Shown here piece after piece: positions 13,324 through 20,448 of a stretch of 29,860 nucleotides of DNA. The position numbers and the translations under genes were made by a program. Where the stretch lies: positions 1 to 29,860 of the IMG/VR virus record IMGVR_UViG_3300026455_000038. One strand, given 5' to 3'. The DNA is from a virus. Numbering within the stretch: the first letter of the stretch is position 1; every line of letters starts with the position of its first letter. The notes beneath the pieces were generated by a model. It saw nothing but the letters and a program-made list of their open reading frames with translations. It was not told the DNA's origin and ran no database searches.

Positions 13324-14529
13324 TCAATACTCCACAACGACAACACCAGCCGCACCTGATGCGCCTGAACCGCCGCCGCCGCCATAAAGTCCACCATTGC
13401 CGCCACCGCCATCAACATATCCGGCGCCGCCGCCACCCATAAACGATGAACCACCACCGCCATAATAGCCACGGCTGCCAACCAAAGCACCACCATTGCC
13501 ACCTTGACCAGTCATATTTAGATCACCGCTAGAACCAGAACCACCGGGACCACCATTAGCGCCTGTAGTTGTGCTTCCACCAGTTGCAGAGCAATACGCG
13601 CCAAATGATGAAGTGCCACCATTAGAGCCAGCAGAACCACCGCTGCCTACTGTGACAGATACTGTTCCTGCTGGAGTAAGACCAGAGATGATCTTGATGG
13701 CTGTTCCGCCACCGCCGCCTGCACCAGCATTGCCGCTACCACTGCTTCCTCCTGCACCACCGCCAACTACAGTAACTTTTACTTTAGTTACGCCTGATGG
13801 AACGGTAAACGTGCCGTTAGATGTGAAAACCTGCATATTTGAGAACGATGACAGTGCAGATGAAACCCATGTAGTTCCATCAGATGTCAAAACATTTCCA
13901 GATGAACCGGGCGCAACTGTTTGAACAGCAGAAGTGCCATTTCCAAGAATGACATTGTTGGCTGTAATCGTAGCAACACCAGTACCGCCATTAGCAACAG
14001 GAAGTGTTCCTGTGACAGCGCTTGTCATCGAAATGTTTGTTATTGTGTTGTTTGATCCATTGATCGTTTTATTTGTCAAAGTGTCTGTTGTAGCACGACC
14101 AACCAGTGTATCAGTGCTTGTTGGAAGCGTTACAGTTCCAGTATTGCTGATTGTCGATATAACAGGAGCAGTCAGAGTCTTATTAGTAAGAGTCTGCGTG
14201 CTATCCGTATCAACCATTGTTTTACGTGCTAGACCAGTTCCAACTGTCAGCAAGTTATCATCGCTGTCCCACACCATAGAACCATCTGTCACCTGTGTAG
14301 GTGATGTAGATGTCGGAACAACAAGTGTTCCACTGATGTTTGCAGTTCCAGCTACAGTTAGTGTTTTGCCAGCACCAACATTCAACCCGACAGATGTACC
14401 ATTACCAGCAGCGTTAAAAACGCCATCCAGCGTGTCCATATCGCCGTTGATCTTGGTTCCCCATGTATCACGGCTGGCCCCAACTTCGGGCTTAGTGAGA
14501 TTGAGGTTAGTTGTGTAACTGTCAGCCAT
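13324..14529 (-). CDS. Tail fibre with Gly-rich adhesin C-terminus
   Basis: This 401-aa protein begins [20 protein letters not shown], a common attachment-end motif of phage tail fibres. It then has beta-helical repeats with [11 protein letters not shown] and [12 protein letters not shown] motifs, a [20 protein letters not shown] linker (about 175-195) and, from about residue 260 to the end, very Gly-rich sequence ([54 protein letters not shown]). Such poly-Gly regions can form a polyglycine-II sandwich with exposed variable loops that bind host surface receptors (as in T-even gp38 adhesins). Here it is fused to the fibre. The role in receptor recognition is inferred. Good SD (GGAGAG). It lies immediately after the repeat-rich fibre gene. 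Confidence 0.78.
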   Translation of the reverse strand: MADSYTTNLNLTKPEVGASRDTWGTKINGDMDTLDGVFNAAGNGTSVGLNVGAGKTLTVAGTANISGTLVVPTSTSPTQVTDGSMVWDSDDNLLTVGTGLARKTMVDTDSTQTLTNKTLTAPVISTISNTGTVTLPTSTDTLVGRATTDTLTNKTINGSNNTITNISMTSAVTGTLPVANGGTGVATITANNVILGNGTSAVQTVAPGSSGNVLTSDGTTWVSSALSSFSNMQVFTSNGTFTVPSGVTKVKVTVVGGGAGGSSGSGNAGAGGGGGTAIKIISGLTPAGTVSVTVGSGGSAGSNGGTSSFGAYCSATGGSTTTGANGGPGGSGSSGDLNMTGQGGNGGALVGSRGYYGGGGSSFMGGGGAGYVDGGGGNGGLYGGGGGSGASGAAGVVVVEY

Positions 14530-14539
14530 CTATTCTCTC

Positions 14540-15394
14540 CTAAGCCGCCTTCTGCCAGTTTGAATTTGGCGTAGGCACTTCTGTCCATTCATCGTCCTGT
14601 GTCGGTATAACCGACCAGTCACCAGTTGATGTTGATGCCGTCCATGTAGCATCGTTAACTGGCTGATCCGTCCATGTGTCAGGATCGACTGGCTCAGGCG
14701 TCCAACCGACATTTTTAATGTAGCCAAAGCATACAGCATAACCGACTGCCGTTCCAGTGAAGGTAGCCGTTGCCCTTAGAACACCGTTTACGGTTGATGT
14801 GCCAACTGCGGTTGCAACCATTGTTGCTGTAGCAGTCATAACAGCAGATGCTGTGGATGTTCCAGAAGCAGAAGCCACAGCCGATACGACAAGTACACCC
14901 TGTCCATCAGCTGCTGCTGTAGATGTTCCAGATGCACTTCCAACTGCCGCAAATGTGGAGGCGCCTATGCCTGAAACAGATGATGTTCCAGTTGCAGCGC
15001 CAACCGAGTTGATGATCTGCGTACCGACACCGGAAACATCCGCTGTTCCAGAAGCCGCACCTGTTGCAGCAGCTGTCGAAATTCCAATTCCTGCAACATC
15101 CGAAGTTCCAGTTGCTGATGCAACAGCAGCAAATGTTGAAGCGCCAACTGCTGCAACAGTGCAGGTTCCTGTTGCAGATGCTATAGAAGCAAATGTAGAA
15201 GCACCAACCGCAGTGACTGTGCAAGTGCCAGCGGCAGATGCCACAGCGTCATAAGTTGACGCACCAACCGCAGTGACTGTGCAAGTGCCAGTAGCCGAAC
15301 CAACAGCTTCGACATAAATAGCAGGTTCAATCAGAGCCGCAGAGATTGGCCCTGATGATATTGGTGTCCCTGCTATGCCAAGCCAGTCAGCCAT
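14540..15394 (-). CDS. Repeat-rich tail-fibre/structural protein
   Basis: A 284-aa protein. After a short N-terminus (MADWLGIAGTPISSGPISAA), residues 30-169 form seven 20-residue repeats of the type AVASATGTCTVTAVGASTFA. Weaker Ala/Thr/Ser repeats follow to about 220. The last 55 residues are Trp repeats (VGWTPEPVDPDTWTDQPVND, TWTASTSTGDWSVIPTQDDE, WTEVPTPNSNWQKAA), as in many phage fibre tips. The regular spacing suggests a fibrous trimer of variable length. Several copies contain a Cys at the same repeat position, which could be stacked in the fibre. SD GGGG precedes ATG 15394. Neighbouring fibre and assembly genes support a host-contact role. Confidence 0.7.
   Translation of the reverse strand: MADWLGIAGTPISSGPISAALIEPAIYVEAVGSATGTCTVTAVGASTYDAVASAAGTCTVTAVGASTFASIASATGTCTVAAVGASTFAAVASATGTSDVAGIGISTAAATGAASGTADVSGVGTQIINSVGAATGTSSVSGIGASTFAAVGSASGTSTAAADGQGVLVVSAVASASGTSTASAVMTATATMVATAVGTSTVNGVLRATATFTGTAVGYAVCFGYIKNVGWTPEPVDPDTWTDQPVNDATWTASTSTGDWSVIPTQDDEWTEVPTPNSNWQKAA
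14888..15307 (-). repeat. Tandem repeat, 60-bp unit, 7 copies in a fibre gene
   Basis: Seven in-frame 60-bp units run through the coding region. The copies nearest the gene's 5' end (around 15200-15307) are almost identical at DNA level (the block GCACCAACCGCAGTGACTGT on the + strand recurs exactly 60 bp apart), while those towards 14888 are more diverged. This is a typical site for copy-number change by slippage or recombination. Confidence 0.9.
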
Positions 15395-15628
15395 TTAGAG
15401 CCCCAATGCAACCTTAATCTCTTCTGGCGTAGATGCCTCATTAATCGCCTGCTGGATTGTAGCATATTTCTCACGAATAGCCTGACGAGCAACTTCCGCT
15501 TCCTGCGCATTCTGACCGGGGATTTGCGCTGCGATGATCTTGTCATAAGGCGCAAACTCTTCTGCGCGTGCTTCACGGCGCATGGTGTGGCCGATCTGTT
15601 TTGCCTTGTCCATGTTGACCGTAATCAT
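15395..15628 (-). CDS. Small tail-fibre assembly-type protein, 77 aa
   Basis: A helical protein beginning MITVNMDKAKQIGHTMRREA, then RAEEFAPYDKIIAAQIPG, then REKYATIQQAINEASTPEEI and a KVALGL end. Similar small proteins accompany fibre genes in many Proteobacteria phages (DUF4376-like or fibre-assembly neighbours). Chaperoning or capping the fibre is plausible but not shown. Its ATG shares a base with the previous stop (TAATG), and its TAA adjoins the start of the repeat-rich fibre gene, a sign of coupled expression with it. Confidence 0.62.
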   Translation of the reverse strand: MITVNMDKAKQIGHTMRREARAEEFAPYDKIIAAQIPGQNAQEAEVARQAIREKYATIQQAINEASTPEEIKVALGL

Positions 15629-15873
15629 TACTTATTCTCCTGTTCAGCAAACCATGCTTCTGCGCCAATTCCATAACCATCAGGATTGCTGAAATCAGCT
15701 TCCCATGCGTTGAAAAACGTATGATCCGCAGGAACATCTGATTCATCAATGATGCGATACGGGATTCCAGCAGGCACATCTTTACGAGCCACTTCTTCAA
15801 CAGGAAGTTCTCTAGTTGGCATGACTAAACAGATGCCGCCATTTCCGTTTGGATAGATAATTTGCTTGCTCAT
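15628..15873 (-). CDS. Small conserved tail-region protein, 81 aa
   Basis: A protein with the pattern IIYPNGNGGICLVMPTRELP, then VEEVARKDVPAGIPYRIIDE, then SDVPADHTFFNAWEADFSN. The YPN-NGG / P--ELP-EEV--KDVP-G--Y-I-D / F--AWE layout recurs as a small gene paired with the preceding MIT(V/I)N-type protein in fibre regions of other phages, so the two are probably functional partners. No enzymatic motif is present. SD GAGGTGAG lies 3 nt from ATG 15873. Confidence 0.62.
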   Translation of the reverse strand: MSKQIIYPNGNGGICLVMPTRELPVEEVARKDVPAGIPYRIIDESDVPADHTFFNAWEADFSNPDGYGIGAEAWFAEQENK

Positions 15874-15881
15874 ATCTCACC

Positions 15882-16412
15882 TCAACGGAAAATTGCTACA
15901 CAAACGGTCCCATCATCTTGGGTCGTTCCATTTTGATAAGTTGTGATTACAGATACAGACCCTGTACTTAATGAAGTATTTCCTTTTAACGAAAGGTATC
16001 CAACACTGCTTGATGATCCACCTTGTGTATAACCAGCAGTTCCAGCAACACAATAGTTTGCATCTGGCATAGCTGATGTGAAGTTAACCGTATAATCACC
16101 TGTCGTATTTTTTGTAACGCTTGTGACGTTTGCGCTTCCACGAATTGTTGATGGTGATGCAGTTGTACCGTTGAAGTTCACCCAAGCACGGCAACCATAA
16201 GCTGTAGCAACAGAGCCATAGCCGCTGTTGAATTTTAAATTACCGCTTGCATCAAATTCGCCAACTTGCACCCCACCTTCTGCCAAACCAATACGGTCTG
16301 CACCGGGAAAGTAAATTCCAGTGTTAGTGTCTGTTCCTTGAAACGCAGGCGTAGATGCAGACCCGTCAACGCCTGCAACACCTGTGCTACCGCTGATCGT
16401 AATCGGCATCAT
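15882..16412 (-). CDS. Tail fibre / fibre-tip protein, 176 aa
   Basis: The N-terminus (PITISGSTGVAGVDGSASTP, then AFQGTDTNTGIYFPGADRIG) is the repeat-like region of phage tail-fibre proteins that attaches or starts a beta-helix. The part from about 70 onwards (ACRAWVNFNGTT-type sequence, here YGCRAWVNFNGTTASPSTIR, then GDYTVNFTSAMPDANYCVAG) is the C-terminal receptor-side domain common in marine phage fibres. It is short, so it may be a distal fibre segment attached to another fibre. ATG 16412 directly follows the previous stop. Confidence 0.72.
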   Translation of the reverse strand: MMPITISGSTGVAGVDGSASTPAFQGTDTNTGIYFPGADRIGLAEGGVQVGEFDASGNLKFNSGYGSVATAYGCRAWVNFNGTTASPSTIRGSANVTSVTKNTTGDYTVNFTSAMPDANYCVAGTAGYTQGGSSSSVGYLSLKGNTSLSTGSVSVITTYQNGTTQDDGTVCVAIFR

Positions 16413-16413
16413 C

Positions 16414-16587
16414 TTACTCCGCTGGTGAGATGGTTAGCTTGCCTTCTGCGACAAGCTGCATGATGTTGTTGTAATCTGTGTTTGATTCATCAATAGGAAC
16501 AATAAATTGCACACCATTGATGTAAACGCTGATACAAGCGTTATTGCCATTAAAGTCTTTGAGATACTTTGCATTTTGATATGGCAT
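16414..16587 (-). CDS. Small fibre-cluster protein, 57 aa
   Basis: ATG 16587 (GGAG, 8 nt spacer) gives MPYQNAKYLKDFNGNNACIS, then VYINGVQFIVPIDESNTDYN and a short helix (NIMQLVAEGKLTISPAE). This AKYL-D-NG-NA-I / V-P-D--NTDY--IM-LVAEG pattern is a widespread tiny gene next to tail fibres in cyanophages and other environmental phages; the function is unknown. It fills the 176-bp space between two fibre genes exactly, with 1-2 nt on each side. Confidence 0.68.
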   Translation of the reverse strand: MPYQNAKYLKDFNGNNACISVYINGVQFIVPIDESNTDYNNIMQLVAEGKLTISPAE

Positions 16588-16589
16588 GA

Positions 16590-17750
16590 TCAAAGCTCCG
16601 CAGACAGATCAATGTAGGCAGAAGCATTGTTATTTCCGATTAACATAGCACCACGCCCTGCCGTCATAGTTCCCGTCACATTCACATTTGCAGCAAGTGA
16701 ATCACCACCATAATAGACAGTTCCAAGACTAGATGTGGCAAATGTTGCTGTTGTTGAATAAATACAAGTGTTTGATTGTGAAAGAGCTGGTGTGCCTCTC
16801 ATGGTTACTGGGTATTTAATGTAAATAAACCCCGTTGATGTGGTGTCGCACATACCAGCGCCAAATCCAACATAGTTGCCAGACAAAGAACCAAGCCGCG
16901 CAAAATACCTCTGACACAGCGCCAACTCTTGCCCATACTGACGGCGTTCAAACGGCGTGGCGACAGAGCCAACTTCAAGCTGGACGCCTGTGATGAAGAA
17001 TGTCGCAGATGATGTGCCAATCAAATTGGCTCTTCCACTTGTGCTAAAATATAGACCAGACTGCCAAGCATCTAATGTTGATGTTTGATAAGTTGATCCT
17101 GAACCCAAATCCCAACGAATTTGTAAGCCGCTGCCGTTTGTAGTGTTCCACGTTCCTGTTGTATCACCCGTTATAGTGATCGTCTTTTGCTCCCAAGTAT
17201 TTGCAGACGAAATCGTATAAGTTGTGACATACGACCGCGTATCATTTGCATTGCGCAAACCAACAGCAAACGTACCAGTTACGCTGGATTTGACCCAAAA
17301 TCTAAGAGTTGTAGTCAACGCGCTTGTGGAGCCGTATCCAAAGTCTGATACGTTGTATCCTTCAATGCGCTGTTCAATGATGGCAAGCTGCGATGCTGTT
17401 GCTGTTCCACCCGTGCCAACCGTAAACTTCAAGGAGTTTGGGAATACAACTCCATTAGTTGCAGATGTAGGGCCATCAGAAACTTGCTGAACAGTGCAGC
17501 TTGAAGCAGATGTGCTTTCATAGGCAAGAAAACGATCAACCCCGTATGTGATCGTTGAATCAGAAAGAGTCACACTTGCTCCAGCATTGCGCTGATCAAT
17601 TCGCATATCTCCATTGATGATGCGGTTGCGAAGATACGACGATGCCATTGCAGCCGTGCCGCCAAAAATCACATTGCCGCTTGAGTCAGTCACAATGTTA
17701 TTTGTGCTTCCTGAAGGATGAATGACGTTGATGACTTTTAGGGTGCTCAT
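16590..17750 (-). CDS. Tail fibre/receptor-binding protein, 386 aa
   Basis: The N-terminus STLKVINVIHPSGSTNNIVT, then DSSGNVIFGG, is the short adaptor sequence shared by many phage fibre proteins. From residue 40 (YLRNRIINGDMRIDQRNAGA) the protein continues as a beta-sandwich carbohydrate-binding-like domain, with TLRFWVKSSVTGTFAVGLRN, WEQKTITITGDTTGTW and the FFITGVQLEVGSVATPFERR motif that ends this domain in homologous fibres. A C-terminal region of about 100 residues beginning ELALCQRYFARLG is the usual distal domain. It probably binds host surface glycan. The ATG overlaps the stop of the 57-aa gene upstream (ATGA). Confidence 0.8.
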   Translation of the reverse strand: MSTLKVINVIHPSGSTNNIVTDSSGNVIFGGTAAMASSYLRNRIINGDMRIDQRNAGASVTLSDSTITYGVDRFLAYESTSASSCTVQQVSDGPTSATNGVVFPNSLKFTVGTGGTATASQLAIIEQRIEGYNVSDFGYGSTSALTTTLRFWVKSSVTGTFAVGLRNANDTRSYVTTYTISSANTWEQKTITITGDTTGTWNTTNGSGLQIRWDLGSGSTYQTSTLDAWQSGLYFSTSGRANLIGTSSATFFITGVQLEVGSVATPFERRQYGQELALCQRYFARLGSLSGNYVGFGAGMCDTTSTGFIYIKYPVTMRGTPALSQSNTCIYSTTATFATSSLGTVYYGGDSLAANVNVTGTMTAGRGAMLIGNNNASAYIDLSAEL

Positions 17751-17920
17751 GCGCCAACTTCCTTAAGTTGTTGCTCTGTTGGCTGCGGGAAAGTAGGATG
17801 CTCCCAGCGAGCAATGTAGTCACCTCGCCCATCAGCATCATTTTGAAGCGTGATGTATGTCATAAAATCCATCATTGTTAATGATGGATAAATAAGCATG
17901 ATCTTGTCGTATAGGCTCAT
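17747..17920 (-). CDS. XkdW-like small fibre protein, 57 aa
   Basis: A short gene from ATG 17920 encoding MSLYDKIMLIYPSLTMMDFM, then TYITLQNDADGRGDYIARW, then EHPTFPQPTEQQLKEVGA. The I-RW-HP-FPQPTEQQL ending is typical of XkdW-like or fibre-associated small proteins, which probably help fold or attach fibres. It overlaps the neighbouring genes at both ends (TAATG and ATGA), so all three are translated as a coupled group. Confidence 0.7.
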   Translation of the reverse strand: MSLYDKIMLIYPSLTMMDFMTYITLQNDADGRGDYIARWEHPTFPQPTEQQLKEVGA

Positions 17921-18501
17921 TATGCACCTCTCGCCAAGAAGCCTTGGAAATATGTAGCTGTTGAAGAACCAGCAATGTTTGTTGCAGATGTGTCATAGGC
18001 ATAAGCCTCAACATAATCTGTACTTCCATTGCAGTATATTAAGGCAGAAACTGTTGTATTTGGGCCGCCAGCACTGCCTGTTTGAATAATGTTTCCTTCC
18101 TTAACTCGTGATCCATTTTTATAAATGGAAACAAGAGCAGCACCGCTCGCGCTAGGCTGGAAACAGGCATTGAATTGATAATATCCAGCAACTGTCGGTG
18201 TAAACCGATAGTTTGTTGTATTGTCGTAGTTACTGTTTGTATCAAACTCTTCAGTATCAAATTGAATTTTTGTAAATGTATTAGCAGACACACTAGATTG
18301 AGTTGTTGATCTATACGCGCTGAAAGCAGGACCAGTACCAGCAACGCCAGAAGCAATCATACTCTGCGTAACAGTTGCACTGTCTGCGGATGTGATGATC
18401 GTTCCTGTTCTTGCAGGCAAAGTAGCAGTGTATGTCGATGCCGTATTAGGCACATCAACAGTGACACTACCGCCGCCAGTTGAATTGAGCTTCAGAGGCA
18501 T
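17920..18501 (-). CDS. C1q-like tail-fibre protein
   Basis: With ATG 18501 the product has 193 aa. The N-terminal 65 residues (LKLNSTGGGSVTVDVPNTAS, TYTATLPARTGTIITS) are the small shaft repeat often found in phage fibres. Residues about 70-193 look like a C1q/TNF jelly roll: AFSAYRSTTQSSVSANTFTK, IQFDTEEFDTNSNYDN, then RFTPTVAGYYQFNACF and ATYFQGFLARGA. C1q-type heads trimerise and bind ligands, so this is a likely receptor-binding or capping module. An earlier in-frame start at 18549 overlaps the upstream gene and lacks fibre sequence. Confidence 0.78.
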   Translation of the reverse strand: MPLKLNSTGGGSVTVDVPNTASTYTATLPARTGTIITSADSATVTQSMIASGVAGTGPAFSAYRSTTQSSVSANTFTKIQFDTEEFDTNSNYDNTTNYRFTPTVAGYYQFNACFQPSASGAALVSIYKNGSRVKEGNIIQTGSAGGPNTTVSALIYCNGSTDYVEAYAYDTSATNIAGSSTATYFQGFLARGA

Positions 18502-18502
18502 A

Positions 18503-19006
18503 TTACACCACCGTCCACACGCTGCCTGACGGCACAGTGACCGTAGCACCGCTGTTAATTGTCACAGGTCCAAACGAACCAGCATTGTAGCTAGTCGGAA
18601 TCGTGTAGTTTGATGCAATCGTAATCCCATTCAGGATAATTGCATTGTCAGACCCACCACCTGATCCTGCATACACACTTCCATCTGACTGACGCTGAAT
18701 GGTTCGCGCTGCTGCCAGCGTAGTGAACACATCCTTCGTGCCAGCAGAGAAGTTTACTGCGCTACCTGCATTTGAAGATGCAAGCACAGTTGTACGTGCA
18801 AACACGTTTGCGCTGGAATATGTACCAACGCCGACTTCCCACTCATTCGCACCCTGCGCCTGAATGACATAGTAAAACGTGTCATTGACACTAAGCACAG
18901 CCGACAGTGTACGAAAGCCAGTCGGAGCAGTACCGGAAACCGTGAAGTTCCCGGTGCTTGTCGTTGTGCTTGTATCTCTGACACGATCAGCAGAGACGAA
19001 TGCCAT
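18503..19006 (-). CDS. Virion/fibre-base protein, 167 aa
   Basis: The sequence begins MAFVSADRVRDTSTTTSTGN, FTVSGTAPTGFRTLSAVLS, then FYYVIQAQGANEWEVGVGTY and ARTTVLASSNAGSAVNFSAG, then TKDVFTTLAAART. This is a well-repeated phage structural family (the ADRV-ETTTTTGTG / NEWEVG / SSN-G--V-FSAGTK pattern), located at the start of fibre gene clusters. It probably forms the part joining fibres to the tail. The C-terminus (NGITIASNYTIPTSYNAG) is a short beta segment like those on other fibres. The start codon lies at the end of a small hairpin that pairs its SD. Confidence 0.75.
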   Translation of the reverse strand: MAFVSADRVRDTSTTTSTGNFTVSGTAPTGFRTLSAVLSVNDTFYYVIQAQGANEWEVGVGTYSSANVFARTTVLASSNAGSAVNFSAGTKDVFTTLAAARTIQRQSDGSVYAGSGGGSDNAIILNGITIASNYTIPTSYNAGSFGPVTINSGATVTVPSGSVWTVV

Positions 19007-19021
19007 GAGGATTAGTCCTCA
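19006..19021 (-). promoter_or_regulatory. Hairpin spanning SD and upstream stop
   Basis: On the minus strand TGAGGA CTAA TCCTCA forms a 6-bp stem; the TAA stop of the upstream gene lies in the loop and the last base of the stem is the A of ATG 19006. The GAGGA inside the stem is the only SD for that gene. A ribosome terminating on the upstream gene would melt it, so it looks like a translational-coupling element. Confidence 0.4.
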
Positions 19022-19440
19022 GTGATAGTGGAGGCCGTTGTCAGTCGTGGCGTCACACCAGACGAGATAGAGATGCTGGGCGTCACCGTGCCGCTATAGT
19101 AAAGAACGCCAGCGCCAGACGATGCAGAGCCAACGCCAAAGTATGTCACAGTCGCCGTGCCACCAGTAGCAGCCGGGAAGTCAATGTTGGCGACAGGCGA
19201 GACGCTGTTGTTTGTGACAGTCCAACCACCTGTCGTACGAGCAACTGCAACACGCGCATAAGAAGTGTAAGACACTTCATTTGTTGACTGGTCGCCAGCT
19301 TCGCCGGGGTCTGCTGTGTGCAAAGACACATACAGATTAGTCAGCGGAGATGTTGCAGCATTGTCTGCAAGATTTGCGATTGCAGTAGCGTTGAAGATCA
19401 ACTTCAACAGCGAATTTTCAAAAGCATTAGACTTAGACAT
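19012..19440 (-). CDS. Phage tail/structural protein (Gp80-like fibre family)
   Basis: A 142-aa protein. An N-terminal helix (SKSNAFENSLLKLIFNATAI) precedes LTNLYVSLHTADPGEAGDQS, then TNEVSYTSYARVAVARTTGG, WTVTNN and AATGGTATVTYFGVGSASSG. This LYVSLHTADPGE-G / YARVAVART--GWTV / FGVG pattern defines a common phage tail-fibre-region protein family of small beta-barrels. It precedes the fibre base gene and follows the adaptor, consistent with a tail-side structural role. SD GGAG, 7 nt. Its stop lies in the hairpin that covers the next SD. Confidence 0.8.
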   Translation of the reverse strand: MSKSNAFENSLLKLIFNATAIANLADNAATSPLTNLYVSLHTADPGEAGDQSTNEVSYTSYARVAVARTTGGWTVTNNSVSPVANIDFPAATGGTATVTYFGVGSASSGAGVLYYSGTVTPSISISSGVTPRLTTASTITED

Positions 19441-19450
19441 CTGTTAGCTC

Positions 19451-20071
19451 CTAGATGTAAATGCTGCGGGTGCGAGCAAGCAGCGGCGAACCGCTATGCA
19501 GTGACTTCTGTGATTCCTGATTAAGTTCCTCAACGCGCTTCAGGTAAATGTTGCCAAATACAGGAATGCGTTGGTCATCCATCAGGAACGGTGCTGCATG
19601 GACAAGTGCGCCATACAGATAAACATCAGGTGCTTTAGTCAGCAGCCAGTTTGTTGTGTTTGAGTCGGTCAATGCAGGAATCTTCCCATAATAGACCATC
19701 TCAATTTCAACATCAGTGCTTGGTGGCGGAATAAGTTCAATCGCACCATTCATCAGTGAATACACTGACACCTGCGTTAGAACCTGCGCCTTGTTGATCA
19801 TGTCAGCTTCATCCAGCGTGACATATCGCAACGGTGATGCACCGCCAACAATCTGCAAGTTGAGTGCCTCAAGAAAATCGAGAGGCAGCTTAACAAACTC
19901 GTCATCATTGGTGGTTGTGGCACGCACAATCATTTCACGGCAACGAAGCCGCGTATTCAAGTCTGCCTCAACAAACTGAATGAACGTCTGAATCTGAGAA
20001 GTCAGGTCAGCACGGTTCAGATAGTCAGCGATTGCTGATTGCAGCGTTGAATAGTTAGTGATTGTGCCCAT
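19451..20071 (-). CDS. Head-tail adaptor (P22 gp4 / SU10 adaptor-like)
   Basis: A 206-aa mostly helical protein with TITNYSTLQSAIADYLNRAD, IQTFIQFVEADLNTRLRCRE, then KLPLDFLEALNLQIVGGA, a beta segment (AIELIPPPSTDVEIEMVYYG KIPAL-type, residues about 120-145) and a C-terminal helix (VYLYGALVHAAPFLMDDQRI). This is the phage adaptor pattern of proteins that bind under the portal dodecamer and carry the tail. Its position between the capsid/completion genes and the fibres agrees. It overlaps the preceding stop as TGATG. Confident in family type; its exact stoichiometry is not visible. Confidence 0.82.
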   Translation of the reverse strand: MGTITNYSTLQSAIADYLNRADLTSQIQTFIQFVEADLNTRLRCREMIVRATTTNDDEFVKLPLDFLEALNLQIVGGASPLRYVTLDEADMINKAQVLTQVSVYSLMNGAIELIPPPSTDVEIEMVYYGKIPALTDSNTTNWLLTKAPDVYLYGALVHAAPFLMDDQRIPVFGNIYLKRVEELNQESQKSLHSGSPLLARTRSIYI

Positions 20072-20400
20072 CAGCTTGTGATCCGGTGATTACGGTAAGG
20101 CGCTGCTGCGTCAGACCGAAGCCATTTACGGAAGGCCATCTTATCCTTCAAAATGCCCTTCTGCTGCAATTCAAGATACACCATCATGGGCAAAGATGCC
20201 ACTTTCACCATGCCATCCGGCAGGCGCTCTGTATTGCTGATGCTGTCCCTGATTGCTTTGTTTTGCTCTGCAATCCCGTCAATGTTGACCACATCTTCAA
20301 AGACCATTTTCTGATCTGTCGTGATGTGCATCTTGGTCAGCGTTCCACTAACGCTGTCATAACCAAGATTAAATGAACCGGGTGCGTATTCTTCAGCCAT
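20071..20400 (-). CDS. Head completion-type conserved protein, 109 aa
   Basis: ATG 20400 with GGGG 6 nt upstream gives a protein starting MAEEYAPGSFNLGYDSVSGT. The centre (FEDVVNIDGIAEQNKAIRDS) and especially the C-terminus (PDGMVKVASLPMMVYLELQQ KGI-type, then MAFRKWLRSD) match a small protein found between the major capsid and adaptor genes of podovirus-like phages (M-KVAS-P---Y--L---GI---D---F--WL). The function is not defined; it may be a capsid-vertex or head-completion factor. It follows the capsid terminator by about 20 nt, so its level should be below that of the capsid protein. Confidence 0.68.
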   Translation of the reverse strand: MAEEYAPGSFNLGYDSVSGTLTKMHITTDQKMVFEDVVNIDGIAEQNKAIRDSISNTERLPDGMVKVASLPMMVYLELQQKGILKDKMAFRKWLRSDAAAPYRNHRITS

Positions 20401-20410
20401 AGTGTTCCCC

Positions 20411-20441
20411 AAGATGAAAGGGGCAGGATTTCTCCTGCCCC
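20411..20441 (-). terminator. Terminator/attenuator after the capsid gene
   Basis: Minus-strand GGGGCAGGA (20441-20433), GAAA loop (20432-20429) and TCCTGCCCC (20428-20420) form a perfect 9-bp hairpin with a GNRA tetraloop, starting 7 nt after the capsid stop and followed by TTTCATCTT. The T-tract is interrupted, so read-through to the next gene is expected; the hairpin would also protect the capsid mRNA 3' end. Confidence 0.7.
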
Positions 20442-20448
20442 AGTGTTA

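Noticed and set aside
13934-14518. Open + strand frame of 194 codons rich in Val/Pro/Ser
   Set aside because: It is the complement of the repetitive fibre gene; repeat composition alone keeps it open.
14888-15307. Tandem repeats considered as CRISPR or iteron array
   Set aside because: Units are contiguous, in frame and 60 bp with no spacers, so they are protein repeats.
13102-19006. Diversity-generating retroelement in the fibre cluster
   Set aside because: No reverse transcriptase and no template/variable repeat pair were seen.
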